This document shows positions 36,208-45,833 of a stretch of DNA of 64,000 nt, piece by piece. Every line of letters starts with the position of its first letter. Within the stretch, counting starts at the first letter, position 1. Origin of the DNA: Bacteroides propionicifaciens DSM 19291 = JCM 14649 (GTDB lineage: Bacteria; Bacteroidota; Bacteroidia; Bacteroidales; Bacteroidaceae); the NCBI RefSeq assembly GCF_000375405.1, contig NZ_AQWS01000015.1:120-64119 (forward strand), read 5' to 3'. Under the pieces are notes generated by a model. That model was not told where the DNA came from. It ran no database searches and was given only the letters and a program-made list of their open reading frames with translations. Position numbers and translations under genes: made by a program.

Positions 36208-39006
36208 ATGATTTCCATAAATAAAATTTTGCTCTTTGCGGCTTTCTTATCTCTGAGTTTCTCTGTTTTTGGTCAGTCGAGGAAATATGAAATCTACGGT
36301 CAAGTCATTGATGAAGAGTTTGATGAGATGGTTGAAGGTGCTACTGTGCAACTTTTGACTCTACCTGATAGTACCTTTGTTAAGGGAGTGATGACGGATT
36401 CCAACGGTAAGTTTTTCTTGCCTGGATTAAATGCCGCAAATTACTTAGTTAAGGTGTCTTATGTAGGGTATAAACCTTATACACAGTCGGTATCCAAGTC
36501 GACTTTAAAAGAAAAAACGAACTTGGGTAAGATAAAAATGAACTCTGATGCCATTCTCTTAGCTGGAGCAGAAGTTACTGCAGAAGCTCCGCAGGTTACA
36601 GTATCGGCAGATACATTGGTTTTTAACACCTCTGCATATCGTGTATCCCAAAATGCGATGCTTGAGGAGCTTGTTAAGAAATTACCAGGAGCACAGGTCG
36701 ATGATGAGGGTAAAATCACTATTAATGGTCAAGAAATAACCAAAATTATGGTTGATGGTAAAGAGTTTTTTACCAAAGATCCCGATTTAGCGTTGAAAAA
36801 CTTACCAGTTGATATTATTGACAATATTAAATCTTATAATAAAAAGAGTGACAAAACTCGAATTACAGGGATTGATGACGGAGAAGAAGAAACTGTTTTA
36901 GACCTAACCGTTAAGAAGGGTAAGAACCAAGGTTGGTTTGGTAATGCTGATATTGCAGCAGGTAATCACGACCGATATACTGCTAAGGGAATGCTTAATA
37001 GGTTTGTTGATGGAGACCAACTAACGGGAGTCTTTAACTTTAACAACGTACGTGATGCCTCTGTTGGAGGTGGACGTCGCTGGTATGGTGGTGGAGGAAT
37101 GGAGGATACAAAGTCGGGAGGTATTAACTTTAGTCTTACACGAAAGAAAGTTGAGCTTGGTGGAAGTGTTGATTTTAGAGACTCTGAGCGCGACACACAG
37201 TCACAAACTACTGCAGAGACCTTTCTCCAAAGTGGATCGTCTTATTCGAAGGGCTATTCTAACGACATAAATCGTGATAAACGGTTTAGCTCTAATTTTC
37301 GTGTGGAGTGGAAGCCCGACTCAATGACGAATATTATGTTTCTTCCATGGGTTAATTATTCTAAGACTAAGCGTCATGGTGATGGAGAGACACTAACTGG
37401 AGATATTGACAATTTTGAGCATTGGGAGCAAATGCTTCAAGACGGTCAGGCTATAAACAAAAGTACAACCTACTCGAACAGTAAAGGTGATAACCTGGGT
37501 TTTGGTACCAATATGCTTGTCAATAGAAGGCTTAGCGATAAAGGAAGAAATATAGGTGTAAACTTAAACTTCTCTTATGGAGATATCAAGACCGATGGAA
37601 ACGACTATTCGCTGATTGAATATTATAAGACAGATAAGCGTAATGAACGTGATCTCTTGACTAAAAACACTAATGATAACTACAGTTATAAGGTTGAAGT
37701 TAATTATTCGGAACCTATATTTACACAGCGTTTTTTACAATTCTCTTATAGCTATAATAAGACTTATAATAAGTCAGATCGTAGGAGTTACCGGCTGGAG
37801 AACTATCTCGAGGGTGATGATATTACTGACTACTTTGATCCTGACTTGAGTAAACTTGCTCGCAACTATTACGACAACCATGAGGTTAGCTTGAAGTTTA
37901 ATACGGTTCGTGAGAAGTATAACTATAATATTGGTTTCACTCTTCAACCTCAAAAAAACAGACTTCAGTACGATCAGTCTAAAAAGCTAATTGATACAGT
38001 GCGTACGGTAGTCAACTTTACTCCAACCTTTAATTTGAAGTATCAGTTTCACAAGCAAAGTTTCTTGAGGGTTATATATCGAGGTAATACACAGCAACCC
38101 AGTATGCTCGACCTGATTCCGATTAAAGACGTTACGAATCCTCTGAATATTCGTGAGGGTAATCCTGGTTTAAAACCCGGTTACGTCAATTACTTTATGG
38201 CTTTTTACAATACCTATTTCTCTAAGTCTCAACGTAGTATTTCTGCTCACGCTTATTTTAGAAACACGATGAATAGCGTGAGTACAATGGTAGTTTATGA
38301 TCCCGAAACTGGGGGGAAAACAACTCGTCCCGAAAACATTAACGGCAACTGGAGTGCAGGTGGTTCATTTAACTTTACCACACCATTTAAAAACAAAAAG
38401 TTTACTTTTGCTACGAACTCTCGACTTAACTACAATAATATTGTTGGTTATATGTCGCTTGATCCTAAGAGTGAAGCCGAAAAGAACAGCACGCGAAACC
38501 TGAGGCTTAATCAAAACTTGAATTTGAACTTCCGTAACGATTGGTTCGAAATGGGGCTTAATCCTGGTGTGCGATATTCTAAAATATCCAATACAATGCA
38601 ATCGCAAAGTGATAGGGAGACATTTGACTACAATTTTATGGTTAACTCTAACATCAAAATCCCTTGGGATCTTAGCTTTTCGACCGATGCAACTTATGCT
38701 ATCAAGTCGGGATATAGTCAGGGTTTAGACCGTAACGAGTTAATCTGGAACATAGAGCTTTCTAAGAACTTCTTAAAGAGTAAACAGGCAACGATTAGTG
38801 TACAAATGTTCGATATTTTGAAACAACGTAGTAACCTTTCTCGTTCTATATCGGCTAGTATGCGTCAAGACACGGAGTACAACGAAATTACCAACTTCTT
38901 TATGGTGCACTTTATCTACAAACTCAACACCTTTGGAGGGGGAAAGCAGCCAAACGAGGGAGGTCGACCTGGTAGAGGGGGTCCCAGAAGAGTACGACAC
39001 TACTGA
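36208..39006 (+). CDS. Outer-membrane beta-barrel protein with carboxypeptidase-regulatory-like domain
   Basis: A 932-residue TonB-receptor-like protein. Signal peptide ends near Val-Phe-Gly-Gln; next comes a carboxypeptidase-regulatory-like beta sandwich (about 27-110: YGQVIDEEFDEMVEGATVQLL through VSYVGYKPY), a plug-like segment (LEELVKKLPGAQVDDEGKI, TKIMVDGKEFF), then a large barrel of the OMP_b-brl_3 kind with many aromatic strand ends. The last strand (FFMVHFIYKLNTF) is followed by a Gly/Arg-rich tail of about 20 residues. Unlike SusC it has no SusD partner. Substrate unknown. Confidence 0.88.
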   Translation: MISINKILLFAAFLSLSFSVFGQSRKYEIYGQVIDEEFDEMVEGATVQLLTLPDSTFVKGVMTDSNGKFFLPGLNAANYLVKVSYVGYKPYTQSVSKSTLKEKTNLGKIKMNSDAILLAGAEVTAEAPQVTVSADTLVFNTSAYRVSQNAMLEELVKKLPGAQVDDEGKITINGQEITKIMVDGKEFFTKDPDLALKNLPVDIIDNIKSYNKKSDKTRITGIDDGEEETVLDLTVKKGKNQGWFGNADIAAGNHDRYTAKGMLNRFVDGDQLTGVFNFNNVRDASVGGGRRWYGGGGMEDTKSGGINFSLTRKKVELGGSVDFRDSERDTQSQTTAETFLQSGSSYSKGYSNDINRDKRFSSNFRVEWKPDSMTNIMFLPWVNYSKTKRHGDGETLTGDIDNFEHWEQMLQDGQAINKSTTYSNSKGDNLGFGTNMLVNRRLSDKGRNIGVNLNFSYGDIKTDGNDYSLIEYYKTDKRNERDLLTKNTNDNYSYKVEVNYSEPIFTQRFLQFSYSYNKTYNKSDRRSYRLENYLEGDDITDYFDPDLSKLARNYYDNHEVSLKFNTVREKYNYNIGFTLQPQKNRLQYDQSKKLIDTVRTVVNFTPTFNLKYQFHKQSFLRVIYRGNTQQPSMLDLIPIKDVTNPLNIREGNPGLKPGYVNYFMAFYNTYFSKSQRSISAHAYFRNTMNSVSTMVVYDPETGGKTTRPENINGNWSAGGSFNFTTPFKNKKFTFATNSRLNYNNIVGYMSLDPKSEAEKNSTRNLRLNQNLNLNFRNDWFEMGLNPGVRYSKISNTMQSQSDRETFDYNFMVNSNIKIPWDLSFSTDATYAIKSGYSQGLDRNELIWNIELSKNFLKSKQATISVQMFDILKQRSNLSRSISASMRQDTEYNEITNFFMVHFIYKLNTFGGGKQPNEGGRPGRGGPRRVRHY

Positions 39007-39035
39007 TCAGAGGTATAATATCTGTTAACTTATAG

Positions 39036-39065
39036 TTGTTTCAGTCGCTTTTTTATTTACATTTG
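39036..39065 (+). promoter_or_regulatory. Promoter of cardiolipin synthase gene
   Basis: -33 TTG (39036-39038), 19-base spacer, -7 TACATTTG (39058-39065). It supports the start at 39084, since an upstream in-frame start at 39036 would lie inside the promoter. Confidence 0.6.
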
Positions 39066-39083
39066 TTTATAAGCTGTACAGAT

Positions 39084-40526
39084 ATGATTGAGTGGAATTT
39101 TGCCTTTGTTAATTTAGCAGGGACTTTATTTAATATCATTTACTTCACAATTATTTTGGGGACTATCTTTGTTTTGATACTAGATAACCGTAATCCCCTT
39201 AAAACAATTGCGTGGTTGCTTGTGCTTATTTTCGTTCCTTTTATAGGGCTGATTATCTACTTCTTTTTTGGACAAGATCAGCGACGAGAGCGCATCATAA
39301 ATAATAAGAGCTATGGTAACCTTCTCAAAAAGCCCAGAGGTCAGTACTTGGCTCAAGAATCCATTGAACTGCCAACCTCTTATCAGACGTTGGTCTCTTT
39401 ATTCAAACGAATTAACCAGTCTTTTCCTTATGAGGGCAATGCGATCTCTTTTTATACCAATGGAGCTGATAAATTTCAAAGCCTGATAAGGGAGCTCTAC
39501 AAGGCTAAAGAACATATCCACCTAAACTATTATATTTTTGAAAATGATGCTTTGGGGCATTTGATACGTGATGTCTTAATTGATAAGGCCAAAGAAGGTG
39601 TTACCGTTCGTGTGATCTATGATGATGTGGGTTGTTGGAGCGTACCCAATAAGTTTTTTGATGAAATGCGCTATGCAGGCATTGAGGTGCGCGCCTATCT
39701 TAAAGTTCGCTTTCCACTATTTACAAGTAAGGTCAATTATCGTAACCATCGCAAGATTGTGGTAATTGATGGACAAGTAGGGTTTGTGGGAGGAATGAAT
39801 ATTGCCGATCGCTATATTAAAGGTCTAAAGTGGGGTGGAACTTGGAAAGATGCTCACATTATGATCAAAGGTAAGGCTGTTCATGGTCTTCAGACTGCTT
39901 TCTTGGTCGACTGGTATTTTGTTGACCATACATTACTGTCTTCGGCTAAGTTCTTCCCGCATATTGATAATGCAGGTACTACACTTTGTCAGATTGTGAC
40001 GAGTGAACCCATTGGGCTTTGGCGTGAAATTATGCAAGGTATGATTTTGGCCATTGGGCAGGCAAAGGAGTACTTCTATATCCAAACCCCCTATTTCTTA
40101 CCAACAGAACCTGTGCAGGTTGCTCTAAAAACAGCAGCACTTGCTGGTGTGGATGTTCGGTTGATGATTCCCAAGCGAGGGGATAGTAAGTTGACTTATT
40201 TGGGTTCAAGATCTTTTCTTGATGATATGTTGAAGGCTGGTGTACGCTGCTATCTCTATGAACCAGGATTCTTGCATGCTAAAACTCTTGTATCAGACGA
40301 CTTATTGGCTAGTGTAGGCACTACAAATATCGACTTTAGGAGCTTTGAACATAATTTCGAGGTTAATGCCTTTATGTATGATAAGAAGGCGGCTATAGAG
40401 CTTAAGAATATATTTCTGCAAGATCAGCACCACTGTGAAGAGATATTCTACAAAAACTGGGCAAAGCGCCCATTAAGAGTTCGGGTACTCGAATCTATTG
40501 TTCGTATTCTTTCCCCGATGCTTTAA
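39084..40526 (+). CDS. cls: Cardiolipin synthase
   Basis: Phospholipase-D-family enzyme that makes cardiolipin at the inner membrane. The 480-residue protein has two N-terminal membrane helices (about 9-30 and 39-60) and two HKD motifs: His222-Arg-Lys-(4)-Asp in NHRKIVVIDG and His398-Ala-Lys-(4)-Asp in FLHAKTLVSD. With psd-pssA at 16-17.6 kb the window holds both main anionic and zwitterionic phospholipid branches. It converges on rsmD with 6 bases between. Confidence 0.95.
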   Translation: MIEWNFAFVNLAGTLFNIIYFTIILGTIFVLILDNRNPLKTIAWLLVLIFVPFIGLIIYFFFGQDQRRERIINNKSYGNLLKKPRGQYLAQESIELPTSYQTLVSLFKRINQSFPYEGNAISFYTNGADKFQSLIRELYKAKEHIHLNYYIFENDALGHLIRDVLIDKAKEGVTVRVIYDDVGCWSVPNKFFDEMRYAGIEVRAYLKVRFPLFTSKVNYRNHRKIVVIDGQVGFVGGMNIADRYIKGLKWGGTWKDAHIMIKGKAVHGLQTAFLVDWYFVDHTLLSSAKFFPHIDNAGTTLCQIVTSEPIGLWREIMQGMILAIGQAKEYFYIQTPYFLPTEPVQVALKTAALAGVDVRLMIPKRGDSKLTYLGSRSFLDDMLKAGVRCYLYEPGFLHAKTLVSDDLLASVGTTNIDFRSFEHNFEVNAFMYDKKAAIELKNIFLQDQHHCEEIFYKNWAKRPLRVRVLESIVRILSPML

Positions 40527-40527
40527 T

Positions 40528-40560
40528 CTTCTCTATTCTTGCTCTCTGAATATAGAGAAG
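40528..40560. terminator. Hairpin between convergent cls and rsmD
   Basis: CTTCTCTAT (40528-40536) / ATAGAGAAG (40552-40560), a 9-bp stem partly inside the rsmD 3' end. No good U-tract; weak as a terminator. Confidence 0.35.
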
Positions 40561-41081
40561 TTAACACTTCCATAGATTCGGTGGTCAATGAAGAATGGAT
40601 GTTGTGAAAAGTCGTGATCTTTTCCGTGCTCAAATACTAGTATTGCACCTTTCTTAAGCATACCAGCATCGAATATTCGTTGAGGGATTGTCTCCATCTC
40701 TTTGAGCTCGTAAGGAGGGTCAGCAAATATAAAATCAAATGCTTGGTGTGATTTGCCAATAAACTTGAATACATCAGCTCGAATAGGAATGCATTTGTCT
40801 GTTTTAACCTCATCCATAACTTTACGAATAAAGGCTAAGTGTTTGGGATCTTTCTCAACACTTACTACTTGTTGACACCCACGAGATAATAACTCAATGC
40901 TGATACTTCCTGTGCCTGCAAATAAATCTAAGGCAGTAATGTTCTCGGAATCGAAGTCAATATAGTTGTTCACTAGCACATTAAATAGGTTTTCTTTGGC
41001 AAAATCTGTTGTAGGTCTTGCCTTGAAATTTTTAGGGACTGTAAACATTTTACGTTTGTAAAGACCGCTTATAACTCGCAT
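40533..41081 (-). CDS. rsmD: 16S rRNA (guanine966-N2)-methyltransferase RsmD
   Basis: SAM-dependent methyltransferase for G966 of 16S rRNA. The 182-residue protein shows RPTTDFAKENLFN, the SAM motif LDLFAGTGSISIELLSRG and the catalytic FADPPYEL. Its start overlaps the DUF3822 gene by 13 bases, so they are translationally linked. Confidence 0.95.
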   Translation of the reverse strand: MRVISGLYKRKMFTVPKNFKARPTTDFAKENLFNVLVNNYIDFDSENITALDLFAGTGSISIELLSRGCQQVVSVEKDPKHLAFIRKVMDEVKTDKCIPIRADVFKFIGKSHQAFDFIFADPPYELKEMETIPQRIFDAGMLKKGAILVFEHGKDHDFSQHPFFIDHRIYGSVNFSIFREQE

Positions 41082-41869
41082 AAATTTATTGCTTTTAAAT
41101 CGATAAAATCGGGTGTATCTATGATTGATAGATGTTGTATATACTTTTCTAGCTGTTTGATGAGCTCTTCTTTATCGCCTAGTGCACCCGAAAGATATAA
41201 CTCATCACGCTGTTGCTCGTAGTTTAGTTGTTTCCATATATAGAGTATATAATAGACTTGATTGCTAATTTCTGAGGTGTTAAATGAGTTTGTTAATGTT
41301 AGTTTACCTCTGTTGAGGCAAAATATATGTATGGCATCGCGTTGGAATTGCACGAACATCTTTAAGGTCGCACTTTCTTTGCTTCTTTGAGCAAAGTAGG
41401 CCAGTAAAGGTGTCGTTTGTGAGAAGAAACGTGGGTTTCTAAAGTGTTCGTTAAGAAACTTATACAACCCTTTATTGATGCCGTAAATGACTGTTAATTT
41501 GCTCGTCTCGATATTGTTATAAACTATTTTGGTATTGGGAGACAATACCTTCTGTCCATAAAAATAAAGTTCTTCAGCTATCTCCGATGTAAATAAGGCT
41601 GTTGGGTGTACTATTGCTTTAGTGTCGCCAATGACAATATTTACTCGTTTATACAGTTGACTAAGGAAGGGGTAGTTAGTGACTTTATCCTTGAAGTTAG
41701 CAATTAGGGGTTGTTTGGGATTAATGCTTAATTTAAATAAAGTATAAGGATTCTCTGCTATGGGATTAAATATAGAAAAAGAAAATCCATCCGTATTAAT
41801 ACGGATGGATAATGTATATTGTTCCGATTTGCTAAAATCCACTTTTTGAATAGTAGTTAATGGAGACAT
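41069..41869 (-). CDS. DUF3822-family protein
   Basis: A 266-residue protein of the DUF3822 family, known mainly next to rsmD in Bacteroidota. The fold is likely actin/ASKHA-like from its beta-rich halves, but this is inference. The N-terminal SIRINTDGFSFSIFN and the LAYFAQRSKESATLKMFVQFQRDAIHIF segment are the recognisable parts. It overlaps rsmD by 13 bases. Confidence 0.78.
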   Translation of the reverse strand: MSPLTTIQKVDFSKSEQYTLSIRINTDGFSFSIFNPIAENPYTLFKLSINPKQPLIANFKDKVTNYPFLSQLYKRVNIVIGDTKAIVHPTALFTSEIAEELYFYGQKVLSPNTKIVYNNIETSKLTVIYGINKGLYKFLNEHFRNPRFFSQTTPLLAYFAQRSKESATLKMFVQFQRDAIHIFCLNRGKLTLTNSFNTSEISNQVYYILYIWKQLNYEQQRDELYLSGALGDKEELIKQLEKYIQHLSIIDTPDFIDLKAINLCEL

Positions 41870-41920
41870 ATCTTAAAGTTTAAACTGCTCGCTTAAGCAG
41901 CGTTATATTGTACTCTATGA

Positions 41921-42604
41921 CTATAGAGACTCCCAGTTTCCTGTTGTGATAGGCTCTTCCATAGATCCAACACGTAATCCAGGGTATCTGTCAAGTTGTT
42001 GACGCATGTAAATCATGTTATTGATTTCTTGCTCGTCAAGACCTTTTAGGTAAACTTGGTAAGGAGTTTGTGCTTGGAAGAATCTAGCAGGACCAGATTG
42101 TATTGTATCAACTTTAGCCGAAAGCTCGAATTTAGCACCTTCAGTGAAAGGTACATATTGAATTGAGTCTGCTTTAAAGTTTTTAGGGAATAAACTGCTC
42201 AATACAGGAACGTTGATTGTATCACGTCTGAAGTTTGTTAAGCCGTTTTTCTCAACTTCCTTCCAGTCGCCAGTTTTCTTAGCTTTGTTGATCATTGCAA
42301 CAGCTTTAGTTTCAGTAATACCAGCTTCTCTCTGTACGTCTGTTAATTCACCTTCTTTAACTACGGTGTGTAGGTAACCATTCTGAATAAAATCAATTAA
42401 ACTATCGAATTCATTAGCATAATGATTAAATTGCTTGCGGTATTCAAGCTGTGCTTCTCTAATATCGATTAATCGAGCAACAACCGCTTTCTCTCTTTTG
42501 GCTTTTTCCTTCTCGAAATTAATTGGTCCCATGATACTCGAATAGCACATGTAAAGTAAAACTACCGCACATACCGCTAATACGACATTGGTTACTTTCT
42601 TCAT
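41921..42604 (-). CDS. Membrane-anchored protein of unknown function
   Basis: A 227-residue protein with one N-terminal membrane helix (about 6-25), a charged coiled-coil-like stretch (EKEKAKREKAVVARLIDIREAQLEYRKQ as a region, residues 31-58) and a beta-rich C-terminal half. The helix-then-charged-helix start resembles pilin-like or secretin-associated proteins, but there is no prepilin cleavage motif and no other such gene nearby, so no function is given. It has its own -7 element. Confidence 0.72.
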   Translation of the reverse strand: MKKVTNVVLAVCAVVLLYMCYSSIMGPINFEKEKAKREKAVVARLIDIREAQLEYRKQFNHYANEFDSLIDFIQNGYLHTVVKEGELTDVQREAGITETKAVAMINKAKKTGDWKEVEKNGLTNFRRDTINVPVLSSLFPKNFKADSIQYVPFTEGAKFELSAKVDTIQSGPARFFQAQTPYQVYLKGLDEQEINNMIYMRQQLDRYPGLRVGSMEEPITTGNWESL

Positions 42605-42638
42605 GATATGTATTATTTTTAGTTTATATTCGTATGTG

Positions 42639-42646
42639 CAAATTTA
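42639..42646 (-). promoter_or_regulatory. -7 element for the gene at 42604
   Basis: TAAATTTG on the minus strand, 35 bases before the start. Confidence 0.5.
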
Positions 42647-42697
42647 GAATAAATTAATCGATAAAACGATAGAAAGGAAAAACTTTTTCTAGCTAAT

Positions 42698-44119
42698 ATG
42701 ATGATATATACTTTTTTCTCTAAAAAAATAAAAGAAAACTTTGAACATACTCCAACTTCCCAGCAAGATCAGTTAATCACGTTATTCTCACAGTATTTAA
42801 CGAGCGTGAAATTAAATCAGCTGTTTTTACTTAGAGGTTATGCCGGTACTGGTAAGACTTCGCTGGTTGGAGCATTAGTAAAGACCTTGTTGGAGCTTAA
42901 GCAAAAGGTTGTCCTCTTAGCACCTACAGGTAGAGCTGCTAAAGTCTTTTCCCTCTATGCAGATTATCCTGCTTTCACAATTCATAAAAAGATTTATCGT
43001 GAAAAACAGTTTGGTAGTGATGAGAGTAACTTTGAGTTATCTCCTAATCTTCACGGGCATACAGTTTTTATCGTTGATGAAGCTTCGATGATTGCTAATC
43101 AAGGTTATGGGGGTGTTTCATTTGGTTCGGGTAGGTTACTTGATGACCTGATTAGCTATGTTTATAGTGGAACGAATTGTCGGTTGATCTTGATGGGTGA
43201 TACGGCTCAGCTTCCTCCTGTTGGAGAGGAGCAAAGCCCTGCTCTATCGGCCTCGCAGCTCGAGAGTTACAATTTAGATATTACAGAGTTTGAGCTCACT
43301 GATGTTGTTCGTCAAGATCGCGATTCGGGTATTTTGTTTAATGCAACTCAGCTTCGAAATCAATTGGCCTCAGAAGATAGTCTTGAGCTTCCGAAGATTG
43401 ACTTGCACGACTTTACAGATATTAAAAACATCTCAGGGATGGATTTGATAGAAGAGATAAACTCCGCTTATAGTCGAGATGGAATGGGGGAGTCTATCGT
43501 GATTTGTCGGTCGAACAAAAGAGCTAATTTGTACAATAAAGGAATTCGTTCTACCGTGCTTTACCGTGAAGATGAACTCAACACAGGCGACTTATTGATG
43601 GTCAATAAGAACAATTACTTTTGGGCTAAAGAGCATAAAGGTATGGAGTTTATCGCCAATGGTGAGATTATTGAGATTGTTCGACTTCGCGGAACTTATG
43701 AGTTGTATGGTTTTCGATTTGCCGATGCTACGGTCTCTTTTCCCGATCAAAATAATTATGAGATGGATGTGAAACTTCTACTTGACGCTTTGCATACCGA
43801 AACAGCTGCTCTTTCAAGAGCTGAACAAGAAAAACTTTTTCATGCTGTGCTCGAAGACTATCAAGATATTTCGTTAAAACGTGAGCGCTATAAAAAGATC
43901 AAAGATGATCCCCATTTTAATGCTTTGCAAGTAAAATATGCTTATGCCATTACGGGGCATAAAGCGCAAGGTGGGCAGTGGAAGAATGTGTTTTTGGATC
44001 AAGGTTATGTTAACCCCGATGGATTGACATCCGATTATCTGCGTTGGCTATATACAGCATTTACTCGATCGACAGAAAATCTTTATCTGATTAATTACCC
44101 TAAAGACCAACTGGTTTAG
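42698..44119 (+). CDS. RecD-like ATP-dependent DNA helicase
   Basis: Superfamily 1B helicase of 473 residues, shorter than RecD and RecD2. Walker A is GYAGTGKTS (about 48-56), then VVLLAPTGRAAKV, the Walker B VDEASMI, the motif III-like LMGDTAQLPPVG, and in the C-terminal UvrD_C_2 domain AYAITGHKAQGGQW and WLYTAFTRSTENLYLI. No RecB/RecC-like genes adjoin it. Two ATGs in tandem (42698 and 42701) are equally possible starts. Confidence 0.9.
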   Translation: MMIYTFFSKKIKENFEHTPTSQQDQLITLFSQYLTSVKLNQLFLLRGYAGTGKTSLVGALVKTLLELKQKVVLLAPTGRAAKVFSLYADYPAFTIHKKIYREKQFGSDESNFELSPNLHGHTVFIVDEASMIANQGYGGVSFGSGRLLDDLISYVYSGTNCRLILMGDTAQLPPVGEEQSPALSASQLESYNLDITEFELTDVVRQDRDSGILFNATQLRNQLASEDSLELPKIDLHDFTDIKNISGMDLIEEINSAYSRDGMGESIVICRSNKRANLYNKGIRSTVLYREDELNTGDLLMVNKNNYFWAKEHKGMEFIANGEIIEIVRLRGTYELYGFRFADATVSFPDQNNYEMDVKLLLDALHTETAALSRAEQEKLFHAVLEDYQDISLKRERYKKIKDDPHFNALQVKYAYAITGHKAQGGQWKNVFLDQGYVNPDGLTSDYLRWLYTAFTRSTENLYLINYPKDQLV

Positions 44120-44127
44120 GTTACTAT

Positions 44128-44185
44128 AATAAAACCCCCGTTCATCTAAACTCTAGGAGTTCAATGAACGGGGGTTTTATTATTT
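44128..44185. terminator. Bidirectional terminator between helicase gene and trxB
   Basis: Perfect 18-bp inverted repeat (44128-44145 / 44164-44181) with core AAAACCCCCGTTCAT and ATGAACGGGGGTTTT, T-run on both readings. The strongest terminator in the window. Confidence 0.9.
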
Positions 44186-44209
44186 AGAAGTAAAGTCTAT
44201 ATGTTAGAC

Positions 44210-45157
44210 CTACAAACCTTTTTCTGATAAGTATCTTTCAACCTCTAACGCTGCTTGACAACCTGTGCCTGCTGCAGTAATAGCTTGGCGGTAATGTGGG
44301 TCAGCAACATCACCAGCAGCAAATACACCAGGTACAGTAGTCTTAGGTGATTTGTCAATTGTTTTGATATAGCCAATTTCATCTGTCTCGATGAATGGTT
44401 TGAAGATATCTGAATTGGGTTTATGACCAATTGCAAGGAAGAAGCCATCAATAGGTAAATCGTAGCGCTCTTCGTCTGTTTCGCCCATTCTTTTTACCAA
44501 GTGAACACCTTCAACACCTTTGTCTCCATAGAGTCCAACAGCGTTGTGTTCGAGCAATAGTTCAATCTTAGGATTATTGCTTACACGTTCTTGTACTATC
44601 TTAGATGCGCGTAAGAAAGGCTTACGAACAACTAAATATACTTTATCTGCAAGTCCTGCTAAGTAAAGTGCCTCTTCGCAAGCTGTGTCTCCACCACCGA
44701 CAACAGCAACTGTTTTCTTTCGGTAGAAGAAACCATCACAAGTAGCACAAGCACTAACGCCCATACCCATGTATTTCTTTTCATCCTCAAGTCCGAGGTA
44801 TTTTGCAGTCGCACCTGTTGCAATAATAATAGAATCAGCTTCGATTACTTTGTCATCATCAATAGTAACTTTGTAAGGAGCCTTAGATAAATCTGTTTTA
44901 GTAGCTAGACCAAAACGAATATCTGCTCCAAAGCGTTCAGCTTGTTTTTTAAGATCTTCCATTAGTTCTGGGCCAGTAATTCCTTCTGGATATCCAGGGA
45001 AGTTTTCAACTTCAGTAGTAGTAGTTAATTGTCCACCTGGTTGAAGTCCTTCGTACATCACAGGTGCAATATTAGCACGACCTGCATAAATAGCAGCAGT
45101 GTACCCTGCAGGGCCAGAACCAATAATTAAGCATCTCACTTTTTCTATGTTTGCCAT
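44210..45157 (-). CDS. trxB: Thioredoxin reductase
   Basis: FAD/NADPH enzyme that reduces thioredoxin. The 315-residue protein has the FAD motif GSGPAGYTAA (13-22), the redox pair Cys137-Ala-Thr-Cys140, the NADPH motif VGGGDTACEEA and the C-terminal FAD block GVFAAGDVAD. It is the last gene of ftsK-lolA-trxB, 20 bases after lolA. Confidence 0.97.
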   Translation of the reverse strand: MANIEKVRCLIIGSGPAGYTAAIYAGRANIAPVMYEGLQPGGQLTTTTEVENFPGYPEGITGPELMEDLKKQAERFGADIRFGLATKTDLSKAPYKVTIDDDKVIEADSIIIATGATAKYLGLEDEKKYMGMGVSACATCDGFFYRKKTVAVVGGGDTACEEALYLAGLADKVYLVVRKPFLRASKIVQERVSNNPKIELLLEHNAVGLYGDKGVEGVHLVKRMGETDEERYDLPIDGFFLAIGHKPNSDIFKPFIETDEIGYIKTIDKSPKTTVPGVFAAGDVADPHYRQAITAAGTGCQAALEVERYLSEKGL

Positions 45158-45177
45158 ATCTTTTCTTTATATTTTGT

Positions 45178-45807
45178 TTAACGTAAATCAATAATTTCAG
45201 CATCGGGGTACTGTGATTCGTGGAACTTGAAGAGACCATCCTTTAGTATCAAGTTTTTTTTGATTTGTTTAATTCCCACTTTATTGACCGTACCATCTTT
45301 TAGAACAACCTCGAACGAACTAGGTTCATAGAGTTTGGTGTTTACCCACACGGTAATGGTTTGAAACTCTTTATTCTTGTCTTGAGCCTTAAGCACAACC
45401 TCTTGACGATCTGCAATTTTCTCCCCTAGTTGGTAGGAGTATCCTTTACGATATAAATTTAAGAGTCGATAAGGGTTGATCTGTTGGAGCTCTTCTTCGG
45501 TTGGGTTCGATACATTAACCTCTTCCATCTCAAAGATTAAACTCCATTGGGTTTTTCCATCATACCAAGTTTGCATCTCAGTGGTCTGAATCACAAAGCT
45601 CTCTTTCTTTAGATAGAGTTTGCCTTCGGTTTTACCTTTAAGTACACCCTGTTGATAACTTGACGTATTAAAAGAAACTTCCACTCCTTTATCTTCCGTA
45701 AACAGTGCTGTTGTTCTGTCGAGGAGGTTTTTAGCTTCTTTGTCTTTTTGTGAGAACCCTGTCGTAAATGACAAGATAATTAACCCCAGTGTTACCCATG
45801 TTTTCAT
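45178..45807 (-). CDS. lolA: LolA-like outer-membrane lipoprotein carrier
   Basis: Periplasmic chaperone ferrying lipoproteins to the outer membrane. The 209-residue protein has a signal peptide ending near Gly-Phe-Ser-Gln and the LolA-type beta half-barrel (GKLYLKKESFVIQTTEMQTWYDGKTQW as a region, about 62-88). It sits 26 bases after ftsK, an arrangement common in Bacteroidota. Confidence 0.9.
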   Translation of the reverse strand: MKTWVTLGLIILSFTTGFSQKDKEAKNLLDRTTALFTEDKGVEVSFNTSSYQQGVLKGKTEGKLYLKKESFVIQTTEMQTWYDGKTQWSLIFEMEEVNVSNPTEEELQQINPYRLLNLYRKGYSYQLGEKIADRQEVVLKAQDKNKEFQTITVWVNTKLYEPSSFEVVLKDGTVNKVGIKQIKKNLILKDGLFKFHESQYPDAEIIDLR

Positions 45808-45833
45808 ATGCTTACTTATAACGATTCTAATTG

